NCBI GenBank assembly: GCA_014804775.1
Contig: JAAUZB010000032.1
Span: forward strand, 29,518-73,412
Reading direction: 5' to 3'
Length of the DNA stretch: 43,895 bases
From: Roseburia sp.
GTDB taxonomy: Bacteria > Bacillota > Clostridia > Lachnospirales > Lachnospiraceae
Shown here: in pieces, positions 34,790-41,797 of the stretch
How positions within the stretch are numbered: the stretch's first letter is position 1
Layout of the letters: each line of letters opens with the position of its first letter
Position numbers and translations under genes: made by a program
The notes under the pieces: generated by a model
Seen by the model: the letters and a program-made list of their open reading frames with translations, nothing else
Told to the model about the DNA's origin: nothing
Databases searched by the model: none

Positions 34790-37700
34790 TTATTTTTCCT
34801 CCCATATAAGATTTTGCCAGCTTTTGGATTTTTTGTTCTCTAACTCAATCCATGCAAAAGATCTAATTGCTCGAGTCATTGCAACATAGAGAATTCGTGC
34901 TTCTTCTCGCATTCTTTCATTCTTTTCAAGATCTTCATTGAAGAAATCATTTTGGTATATATCCGTAGTCCCATCAGAGTTTACTTTTATCTGATACCCC
35001 ACCTGTAATCGCTCTCTATGTGCAACAGACACATTCATGTCCACCCGTTTCATCATATTTATTGGCGATGAACAATATGGTAATATAACAGCACCATATT
35101 CTAGTCCCTTAGATTTATGAACTGTAACGCATCGTATAATAATTTCTTCACCTTTTATTTCTGGCATTCGACTGTTAACATTTTTCTGGCTGACAATATT
35201 CGCCGTAAGAATATCAACTAATAAATTAATCGTAACCGAATCCATATTTGCTGCATTAATTAATTCTTCAAACAGCAAATCAACATTTAATCTATAATTA
35301 TCTTGTTTGAGCTTTCTGTCCTCGCCATATTGCACCCATGGCTTAAGTATGTAATAGAGTTTTCTTATAACCTGTAAAACCGGCATTGTTCTAAGCGAAC
35401 GTATAACACTATTCCAATCTTTCCATCTATCATCATCAGTCGCAGAAAGAGCTCTATTAATCATAGCTTGTAGTTCTTTAGATTGGCTCGTGTCAGTGCT
35501 CTTTGATTTTTTCCAACCACTTTTCTTTTCACCTTCACGAATACTATACATTCTTGCCTTGCTCATTCCACCATCAATAAAATTCGATGAAACAAATGCG
35601 TAAAGATAATCGGCTTCATCATAATGAAGAAGCGCATTGGCTAATTTAAGCATATCCAAGGCTGGCTCTGACATATACAAGTCACCACCTGTATTTGTAA
35701 CTACCTCAAATCCAAGCAATTTGCCTTTCTTTTTTATTATCTCCGCCTGCCAATTTTCTCTAACAAGAATTGCGATTTCCCTATCCTTATCTGACAATTT
35801 CTTTCCTGTTTCTTTTTCAATTTTCTTTATTAAAGCAATCTGCCTTCTTACTTCTTCAAAGAGCGCTGGAACTCTCATATTTTCTTCCGAAATAGATACT
35901 TTATGATAGTATTCGGAAATAGCCAATGAGTGGTTATAGTCCTTCGTTCCGATTAGCCTATCTGAATTATCTGACTCTGAATCGCTATACATAAGAAGCA
36001 TTTCATCATCAACACGTTGTCTTCCCATTGAAGAAAAAGATTCATGGAATATATCAAGCAGATGCCCATCAGTACGATAGTTTTTATAAAGTGCATATGT
36101 CTCCCACACAGATGAGTCTTTGTACTTTAATTGATAAAAAGCGTTCTCTTTAGCACCTCTAAATCGGTAAATGCACTGCTTAACATCTCCAACTACAAAC
36201 AATCTATACTGAAGCAATTTTGCAATCTGCGAAAGAGCTTCAATCTGAACATCATCTGTATCCTGGAACTCGTCAACAAACATAAACTGAGGTCTTCCAG
36301 TCTGCATCTTGATTAACCTTTTTACATTTTCTTCATTTGAAATACATGCTAGGAGCATTGACATCATGTTATTAAGATGTAATTTATTCTGCTCCTTCAA
36401 ATATACTTCATATTCCTGTTCAACTTTTGGGACTACCTCTGATAACAGTTCATGCAATTCCCCATTTTCACTTCCTGAAATTGCTTGCCCAAAATTTTCT
36501 CTTTCAAGTGCTGCGATATCAACACTCTGATTATGAAGTCTATTAAGCAAATTCAATATATCTTTATTAATTAAATACACCGGAAGCCCAAGTTTTTTTA
36601 CATAATCTGATCCAAACTTCTTTTGTCCAGTAACTATATATTCATTAACGGCCTTCGCAATAATCTGTTTACACTTATACTCACCTGATGTAATCCCCAA
36701 ATCCACACCATATCCAAACTCAAACCCTAATTGCGATATAATCTTTTTCGCGTAAGAATGAATTGTGCTGATCTGCATACCCTCTATCTGGTTAACAAAT
36801 GCTAAACAGTCAGTATCTCCTGTCAATAAATAATAGTTATTAAAATACTGTTTTATCTTATCTTCCATCTGATTTGCAGCATCGTCCGTAAAAGTAATCA
36901 TGACAATTCTGTTAGCCATCTCTTTCATGGCACAATTTTGCATATGACAAATAAAAGCAATTCTAGAAATCATAGTAAATGTCTTACCTGTTCCCGCTCC
37001 TGCTCTTACGATAATATTTTTCTTCAAATCGGAATGCTCAACCTTATACTGTTCAATATTAAAATTGCTTTCTTTATCAGCAAACTTCAAAAATGGCTCA
37101 TACTTTGCTTCGCTTTTGCCATCAACGATAGTGAAGAATTCAATCTTTTCTTCATACTTCGGAAGCAAATATGCCGAACAGTTAAATACCATGTATGAAT
37201 CTGCAAGACCAGTTGTTTTCTGTTCCTGTTTTCCCATAAAGTCAATCTTCAGATCGAGTTTATCTGCAATCAGTCCTTTTTCTACGAGAATACTATTTAT
37301 CTCTCGACTGATGGCTAAAAGTTCATCGGAACTATCAACTGTTAAATAAAGTTTAGTTCCCTTTGCATACTCTATAGCAATATCTTTTATCCTGTTCTCT
37401 GCATCATTATCATGTGGAATGTATGCAAAAATAGAATATGCACTTTTATATGGTACCTGTTCTCCTTCCACTAAATCAGTATCTTCTACTGACATATCTT
37501 CTAATTTCAAATTTGATTCAAATATTTGACGAGTTCTAAACATTAAATCCTCATCAAAATCTGATGAATGAGCACGCTGTCCCTTTCTATTTTTCATGGC
37601 CAGGTTCATCTTGTCATGGAAGCTTGCTTTACTTGCCAAATCTTCTTTTGTAATTGTAATTTCACTCTCGCAAACTGGCTCTAAACCAGTGTCATCATAT

Positions 37701-38101
37701 TCTTTCTTTGTTAAATTAGGGAAACAAACCATTTCATAAATTAACGGATTCTTTCCCGTCTTTGTACGGACCTTTTGACGCATTTTATATACATAGCCAC
37801 GTGCCTGATCTGTTGGGTTTTCAAATGTTTCTTCCTCTTTTTGAGTCTCCTCATTAAAAGACTTGATAACAATCCTGTCGCCATTTTCAACGCGTAGTAT
37901 TGTCTCTCTTTTCCAAGCCTTTACTTCGAAAATAATAATTCCGATATTAGGAGCTAAAAGGCAAACATCAAATTGTGCACCAAAAACTGGACGATTCCTG
38001 TAAATAACATATGAATCATCAAAATACTCCATCAACTTTTTTATAAAATAATCTTCGCCCCAATTATCTGTTTTGAGCTGAGATCCAATAAATTTCGCCA
38101 T
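34790..38101 (-). CDS. NERD-UvrD helicase, first gene of the effector operon
   Basis: 1103 residues. An N-terminal nuclease-related (NERD) domain shows the PD-(D/E)XK residues D45, E59 and K61 (FDVCLLAPNIGIIIFEVKAW). The SF1 helicase core follows: motif I AGAGTGKT (367-374), motif II FVDEFQDTDDVQIE, motif III VVGDVKQCIYRFRGAK, motif V VTVHKSKGLEYGAVILP and motif VI EEARILYVAMTRAI. It thus combines a 3'-5' motor with a possible nuclease at the opposite end from AddA, whose nuclease is C-terminal. AGGAGAGTGTC precedes the ATG. With the AddB-like neighbour it probably forms a processive helicase-nuclease; action on DNA lacking or bearing phosphorothioates is an inference. The promoter was not located; the operon may once have started with the HTH gene whose scrap lies upstream. 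Confidence 0.88.
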   Translation of the reverse strand: MAKFIGSQLKTDNWGEDYFIKKLMEYFDDSYVIYRNRPVFGAQFDVCLLAPNIGIIIFEVKAWKRETILRVENGDRIVIKSFNEETQKEEETFENPTDQARGYVYKMRQKVRTKTGKNPLIYEMVCFPNLTKKEYDDTGLEPVCESEITITKEDLASKASFHDKMNLAMKNRKGQRAHSSDFDEDLMFRTRQIFESNLKLEDMSVEDTDLVEGEQVPYKSAYSIFAYIPHDNDAENRIKDIAIEYAKGTKLYLTVDSSDELLAISREINSILVEKGLIADKLDLKIDFMGKQEQKTTGLADSYMVFNCSAYLLPKYEEKIEFFTIVDGKSEAKYEPFLKFADKESNFNIEQYKVEHSDLKKNIIVRAGAGTGKTFTMISRIAFICHMQNCAMKEMANRIVMITFTDDAANQMEDKIKQYFNNYYLLTGDTDCLAFVNQIEGMQISTIHSYAKKIISQLGFEFGYGVDLGITSGEYKCKQIIAKAVNEYIVTGQKKFGSDYVKKLGLPVYLINKDILNLLNRLHNQSVDIAALERENFGQAISGSENGELHELLSEVVPKVEQEYEVYLKEQNKLHLNNMMSMLLACISNEENVKRLIKMQTGRPQFMFVDEFQDTDDVQIEALSQIAKLLQYRLFVVGDVKQCIYRFRGAKENAFYQLKYKDSSVWETYALYKNYRTDGHLLDIFHESFSSMGRQRVDDEMLLMYSDSESDNSDRLIGTKDYNHSLAISEYYHKVSISEENMRVPALFEEVRRQIALIKKIEKETGKKLSDKDREIAILVRENWQAEIIKKKGKLLGFEVVTNTGGDLYMSEPALDMLKLANALLHYDEADYLYAFVSSNFIDGGMSKARMYSIREGEKKSGWKKSKSTDTSQSKELQAMINRALSATDDDRWKDWNSVIRSLRTMPVLQVIRKLYYILKPWVQYGEDRKLKQDNYRLNVDLLFEELINAANMDSVTINLLVDILTANIVSQKNVNSRMPEIKGEEIIIRCVTVHKSKGLEYGAVILPYCSSPINMMKRVDMNVSVAHRERLQVGYQIKVNSDGTTDIYQNDFFNEDLEKNERMREEARILYVAMTRAIRSFAWIELENKKSKSWQNLIWEEK

Positions 38102-38150
38102 GACACTCTCCTATGTACAAGTACTATTTGTTAAAATCTATATTACACAT

Positions 38151-38279
38151 TTAACTGTCTTTCTTTCCTTCTTCAACTTCATATACATATGTATATTTCG
38201 GCTTTATTGCACCTGCAGGAATCAAATAATTTGTTCCAACTTTTTGAATTCCATTGATGCGACCATTTTTACAATGATT
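38151..38279 (-). pseudogene. C-terminal scrap of an excisionase/MerR-like HTH protein
   Basis: The frame NHCKNGRINGIQKVGTNYLI, then PAGAIKPKYTYVYEVEEGKKDS-stop, reads like the recognition helix and wing of small excisionase-type HTH proteins (C..GRI.G..K.G..WLIP..A.KP). The frame has no start; it is cut off where the IS256-type fragment begins. It is in the same direction as, and 50 bases before, the NERD-UvrD helicase gene, so it may have been the regulator of that operon. Confidence 0.55.
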
Positions 38280-38526
38280 CTGCACTTGACGTGTCGACAA
38301 TGTCCCTCTCGCTCATCCCACGGGCATACATGGACAACACTTTCCCCTCAATACTGCTGACATCCTTTGTCCGTTTGGGGACTACCTGCGGCTCAAAGGT
38401 GACGTCACAGTCTCTTGGGACAGCGATTTCAACATCGCCATAAGTTGTTTTGAGGCTCTTGTGCCCGTATCCGTTGCGGCGGTTGGACGTGTCTTTACTG
38501 CCGTGGTCGTTCAGTAACTTACACAC
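38269..38526 (-). pseudogene. IS256-family transposase fragment
   Basis: 85 residues: NDHGSKDTSNRRNGYGHKSL, TTYGDVEIAVPRD, FEPQVVPKRTKDVSSIEGKV and LSMYARGMSERDI are the well-known N-terminal part of IS256-type mutator transposases. The first ~50 residues and the whole DDE catalytic domain are absent, so it is inactive. It marks the right edge of the defence island and breaks the HTH gene next to it. Confidence 0.9.
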
Positions 38527-38586
38527 TTTATATTACACTCCCCCTCAGGTTCGGCCACAATCTATATATGGTAGCAATCATATATC

Positions 38587-39003
38587 TTATATCGCTCCCT
38601 CCGCTTCCCCAAACTCATACATCCCCATCGTCTCCCTATCCCTATACTCATGCTTCTCATAATAGCCAATCAACTTCTCCCCATCCCTGAGCGCCACCAT
38701 ATACACGTCCTTGTTCTGCTTTTCATTATGAAATGTATAGATCAGGTTATGTTCCTTCGACTCCGCGAACCACTGAACCACCTGCTCGATCCGCTCTCTC
38801 GATTTCGGATTATGGCAGTTCAGCAGATTCTTCCCCATCAGCTGATCCCCGCCGAACCGTTCATAATTCTTGACCGCCGCCGCATTCATATAAATAATCT
38901 CATGCTGAAGGTTGCAGATCACAATTGCACTTCTGTCCTGATCCAGAACACTCTTATAAAAAGAAACATACTTCTTATATCCTGTCTTTTCTGCATCGCT
39001 CAT
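38587..39003 (-). CDS. PAS domain protein
   Basis: 138 residues made almost entirely of one PAS domain: VLDQDRSAIVICNLQHEIIYMN, AAAVKNYERFGGDQLMGKNL, then a beta-rich half with YTFHNEKQNKDVYMVALRDGEKLIGYYE. No output domain is attached, so it would act as a small sensor by partnering with another protein. AAAGGAGATAGAG precedes the ATG. The sequence is moderately GC-rich like the window flanks, so this gene belongs to the host backbone rather than to the island. Ligand unknown. Confidence 0.82.
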   Translation of the reverse strand: MSDAEKTGYKKYVSFYKSVLDQDRSAIVICNLQHEIIYMNAAAVKNYERFGGDQLMGKNLLNCHNPKSRERIEQVVQWFAESKEHNLIYTFHNEKQNKDVYMVALRDGEKLIGYYEKHEYRDRETMGMYEFGEAEGAI

Positions 39004-39024
39004 CTTCTCTATCTCCTTTTCTCA

Positions 39025-39216
39025 TTACTCCTCATAATAATCTGTGCAAAACCCTGCATTGATCTCCGCGATTTCCCTCTTCCCGTCTATGTAATCCCGG
39101 TACATATCCCAAAGGTCAATCTCGCAGTCCTCAAGTCCATCTTCATCAGGTATCCACTGTCTGATAAGTGCAATGCGCTCTTCCTTGGTTGTGTCTTTGA
39201 TCAGTGTACTTTTCAT
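39025..39216 (-). CDS. Conserved small acidic protein, unknown function
   Basis: 63 residues ([20 protein letters not shown], then [33 protein letters not shown]). The sequence is compact, acidic and helical, with no membrane segment. I have the impression of close relatives in Lachnospiraceae but cannot name a family. Its start overlaps the stop of the macrodomain gene by four bases (ATGA), with GGGAGTGAGGG upstream, so the two are coupled and may act together. The PAS gene follows 21 bases after its stop. Confidence 0.7.
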   Translation of the reverse strand: MKSTLIKDTTKEERIALIRQWIPDEDGLEDCEIDLWDMYRDYIDGKREIAEINAGFCTDYYEE

Positions 39217-39743
39217 TGCAATCCCTCACTCCCTATTAACAGGTTAAGTTCTGACCGGTATGCCGATTCTGTTTTATCATCAAAAAGTACCCACATGACC
39301 GCATCAAACTGCCCCGGATTTTCCGTCAAAAAATCATTTACGGTATTGATTGCAATTTTCGCAGCTCTGTCCACCGGAAACGAGTAGATTCCTGTGGATA
39401 TCGAGGGAAATGCAATTGTCCGGATACCGTTCTCTGCCGCCAACGTTAGAGAACTTCTATAACAGCTTTCCAGCAGCGCATCTTCATTATGGCTGCCTCC
39501 GTTCCATACCGGTCCGACCGTATGAATAATGTATTTGCAGGGCAGTTGATAGGCTTTTGTGATCTTAGCATGCCCTGTCTTACAGCCGCCCAGCAGACGG
39601 CACTCAAACAGCAATTCCGGTCCCGCTGCCCGGTGGATTGCACCGTCCACACCGCCACCTCCAAGCAGACTGCTGTTTGCGGCATTTACAATGGCGTCTA
39701 CAGAGTCAATCTTTGTGATATCGCCCTTTTCTAATTTTATCAT
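39213..39743 (-). CDS. Macrodomain protein, O-acetyl-ADP-ribose deacetylase-like
   Basis: 176 residues from the ATG at 39741-39743 ([13 protein letters not shown]), chosen over the ORF-track start because GGGAGAGG lies five to six bases upstream. Macro-domain motifs are complete: [30 protein letters not shown] and IIHTVGP, then the C-terminal [19 protein letters not shown] that closes on the ADP-ribose. Such proteins hydrolyse O-acetyl-ADP-ribose or remove ADP-ribose from targets in the cytosol (YmdB type). It is coupled to a small acidic protein downstream. Confidence 0.92.
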   Translation of the reverse strand: MIKLEKGDITKIDSVDAIVNAANSSLLGGGGVDGAIHRAAGPELLFECRLLGGCKTGHAKITKAYQLPCKYIIHTVGPVWNGGSHNEDALLESCYRSSLTLAAENGIRTIAFPSISTGIYSFPVDRAAKIAINTVNDFLTENPGQFDAVMWVLFDDKTESAYRSELNLLIGSEGLQ

Positions 39744-39780
39744 TATATCCTCTCCCGACATTTTTCACAGTTTTAATCTT

Positions 39781-39809
39781 ATTTTATTACAATATGAGGA
39801 ATAAAACAA
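39781..39809 (-). promoter_or_regulatory. Possible promoter of the macrodomain gene
   Basis: On the minus strand TTGTTT (39804-39809), a 17-base spacer and TAAAAT (39781-39786), about 38 bases before the ATG. Confidence 0.4.
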
Positions 39810-39851
39810 TTACATCTGACAATTTTTTTTCAAACAGTGCTTTACGGCTTC

Positions 39852-39971
39852 CTACTCTAAAACATTATCATTTTTACAGATTTCATAATACCGACATGTG
39901 ACGCAAAACCTATGGCAATACTTCCAATTCATGTTTAAAGATTTTCTGATCCAATACATTAACCGCTCCAT
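39852..39971 (-). CDS. Very small Cys-rich protein (39 aa)
   Basis: Not in the ORF track. An ATG at 39969-39971 follows AAAGGAGTGGAGAGATAT, one of the better ribosome sites of the region. The product begins MERLMYWIRKSLNMNWKY and contains CHRFCVTCRYYEIC, four cysteines and a histidine within 14 residues, which suggests metal binding. It starts 17 bases after the HIRAN gene stop, so the two are likely co-transcribed. No family recognised. Confidence 0.55.
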   Translation of the reverse strand: MERLMYWIRKSLNMNWKYCHRFCVTCRYYEICKNDNVLE

Positions 39972-39988
39972 ATATCTCTCCACTCCTT

Positions 39989-40333
39989 TCAAAAGAACGC
40001 GAGTTCAACATCATGCTCTTTTTCATCCTGTTCTTTTAAACCTTCCACTACCCGACAAATCACTTTCGAGGATGTGATGAACATAACCTCCACGATAAAT
40101 TTCTTTTTTACCTTTTCGTAAATTCTTCCTGCACTCAATGTACCGGTTGCTGCCGTATAAGGCGAATTAGCAACATACCCCACCGTGCCGATTTCTTTCA
40201 TAACAACTTTGATTGCCTCATCATCATACGGATTATTCTTCTCCTTGATGCATTTCACCCTTTTTCCAACTGAAAATGGCCTTATGCCATAATAATGATT
40301 CATTCCTGTAATTGTAATGTACTTTTCCTTCAT
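39989..40333 (-). CDS. HIRAN domain protein
   Basis: 114 residues from the ATG at 40331-40333 (MKEKYITITGMNHYYG), preferred because AGGGTGA lies six bases upstream and the longer frame reaches back into the preceding terminator. TGMNHYYGIRPFSVGKRVKCIKEKNNPYDDEAIKV and GTVGYVANSPYT are the HIRAN signature, a small beta-barrel that binds 3' DNA ends in SNF2 and other repair proteins. As a stand-alone domain in bacteria its role is not well established. Co-transcribed with the tiny Cys-rich protein. Confidence 0.88.
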   Translation of the reverse strand: MKEKYITITGMNHYYGIRPFSVGKRVKCIKEKNNPYDDEAIKVVMKEIGTVGYVANSPYTAATGTLSAGRIYEKVKKKFIVEVMFITSSKVICRVVEGLKEQDEKEHDVELAFF

Positions 40334-40424
40334 AGAGTTCACCCTGCCTTTCATCCCCAAATCGGTATTTTTATAAAAGCTATAATTTGCAGCTGCGGGT
40401 ATATTCTCACCGCACGTTGCGCAC

Positions 40425-40464
40425 AAAAAAAGAATTAAGATAAGGAAAATACCTTATCCTAATT
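40425..40464 (-). terminator. Rho-independent terminator after the Fic gene
   Basis: AATTAAGATAAGG (40433-40445) pairs with CCTTATCCTAATT (40452-40464) with one mismatch, and on the minus strand is followed by CTTTTTTTG. It isolates the HIRAN gene from the Fic gene about 190 bases upstream. Confidence 0.85.
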
Positions 40465-40584
40465 CCTATTATAAATACTTTGCTGTCCCAAAAACCGGTC
40501 TCGTAGTCAGAACGTTTGTTTGCGGGCTATTCTTATATACTTACTGTAATTGTATCGCCGCCCCCCCTGGTCCATCCTGCTCAC

Positions 40585-40609
40585 TTGAGGTCGCAATTTG
40601 CGACCTCAA
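40585..40609. repeat. Perfect 12-bp inverted repeat with a 1-base centre
   Basis: TTGAGGTCGCAA-T-TTGCGACCTCAA is a perfect palindrome between the Fic stop and its terminator. The one-base centre and lack of a T-tract argue against a terminator; it looks like a binding site or recombination site. The rest of 40334-40651 holds no gene, only this repeat, the terminator and a run of seven C near 40561. Confidence 0.6.
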
Positions 40610-40651
40610 AATAATAATCTCCTCATTTGAAAGCTGGAAACAATATCGTTC

Positions 40652-41476
40652 TTACAGCTTACCGCTAATGTGCATACGTCTATTATGCAGTTCATTCTGC
40701 TCATCAAGAAGCAAATTTCTTAAAAACAATTCTAAAAATTCCGTCGTTTCGTGAACTCCGTTTTTCAGGTCATTATAATTTGCACGGACAAGCGCGTTTC
40801 TGAAATACCATGCGTTTTCAGCAAAAATATCATTCGTCACTTCGAATCCCAGTGTTCTAAGATATTTAATAAAAAATACTGCCGTGGTTCTGGTGTTTCC
40901 TTCACCGAAAACATGAATCTGCCAAAGCCTTGATATAAAAACAGCAAGATGGCGGATGATCCCATCCATCGATAAGCCTTTATAGCTATAATCCCGTTCC
41001 TGTGCAAAATCGTACTCTAAGGTTTCGCGTAATTCTGATGCACTTCCGTAAAGAACTGTAGCTCCGTCAAGAACCCATTCTTTCTTAGTAATATTATAAT
41101 CCCGCATCTTGCCCGCATGACTGTATATGCCAGTGAACAACTTCTTATGAATTGAAATGTACTCATTTGGAGTAAAACTGAACGCCTTCTCAGAAATCAG
41201 CTTTGCCATACGGACTGAAACCTTATCCGCCTCCTCCGTCCGGTCATCTTCCTCTCCGGCTTTCGGATTCTCTTCATAATATTTGTCTAGAAGCTTCTGC
41301 GCTTCATCTATTGTAATCTTCCCTTCAATATTCTGAATGGCAGTTTCTATCAAATACTTTGACGGTTTTAGCCCATCAACAGCCTGCAGACCGATGGCGG
41401 TATTCCAAGCATATCCTTTGTCACGTTTATTCGGTTCCGATTGCTTAAGATATTCTTTAAAAGGATCTTGATTCAT
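40652..41476 (-). CDS. Fic-domain protein with N-terminal antitoxin-like helix
   Basis: 274 residues from the ATG at 41474-41476 (MNQDPFKEYL), chosen because AGGTAGGTGA lies directly upstream; the ORF track starts 19 codons earlier without a ribosome site. Fic proteins transfer AMP or other nucleotides from NTPs to target proteins. The catalytic loop is IHVFGEGNTRTTAVFF (His188), which keeps HxFxEGN-R, with T in place of the usual G. The N-terminal KYLIETAIQNIEGKITIDEAQKLLDKYY resembles the inhibitory VbhA-type antitoxin helix fused to the toxin, so activity is probably self-restrained. FTGIYSHAGKMRDYNI is the usual flap region. Confidence 0.88.
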   Translation of the reverse strand: MNQDPFKEYLKQSEPNKRDKGYAWNTAIGLQAVDGLKPSKYLIETAIQNIEGKITIDEAQKLLDKYYEENPKAGEEDDRTEEADKVSVRMAKLISEKAFSFTPNEYISIHKKLFTGIYSHAGKMRDYNITKKEWVLDGATVLYGSASELRETLEYDFAQERDYSYKGLSMDGIIRHLAVFISRLWQIHVFGEGNTRTTAVFFIKYLRTLGFEVTNDIFAENAWYFRNALVRANYNDLKNGVHETTEFLELFLRNLLLDEQNELHNRRMHISGKL

Positions 41477-41638
41477 TGAGTCACCTACCTTATATACACT
41501 AACAATCTCTCTGACATCTTCTTTATAAATCATGTTTATCTCGTCTTTTTGCTGCTTCTTTGTAAACCTGTTCGTCTGTCCGGGCAGAAATAATGATAAT
41601 TTTCATAAGGTTTGTAAGATTAGTTCCACTTTTATTGC

Positions 41639-41797
41639 CTAAAGGTTTTCCGTATCCGATATCTCATCCTCATTGATTCCCAAGTTATTCATTACAGAAT
41701 CAAATGAAATTGTTTCATTATTTCCATTACCTTCCATGCGCCTGTTAGCCTCTAAATAATTTGTTGTTTCTCTTCCATCGCAACAAGCAAAATCTCC
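41639..41797 (-). pseudogene. Remnant of a small antitoxin-like gene
   Basis: The stretch 41477-41797 has no full gene. One frame reads NYLEANRRMEGNGNNETISF, then DSVMNNLGINEDEISD and a stop; the ISF..V...LGI.E.E.. ending is typical of small RelB-like antitoxins of Clostridia. The preceding part (REILLVAMEEKQQII) is in another frame, so the gene appears frameshifted. A second scrap, MKIIIISARTDEQVYKEAAKRRDKHD (41544 area), ends at the ATG of the track's Fic ORF. Both are low-certainty readings. Confidence 0.3.

Noticed and set aside
21353-38101. A complete dpd (7-deazaguanine DNA) system
   Set aside because: Only the effector-like genes resemble Dpd. There is no DpdA-type TGT, no DpdC and no queuosine-precursor gene, while a full dnd set is present.
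31901-38101. Housekeeping addAB recombination genes
   Set aside because: The helicase has an N-terminal NERD domain and lacks the C-terminal AddA nuclease, the partner lacks a visible nuclease site, and the genes are fused into the defence operon.
40500-40530. A LexA/SOS-like box (AAAC-AAAC-GTTC on the minus strand)
   Set aside because: One half-site deviates and a terminator separates it from the next gene, so there is too little support.
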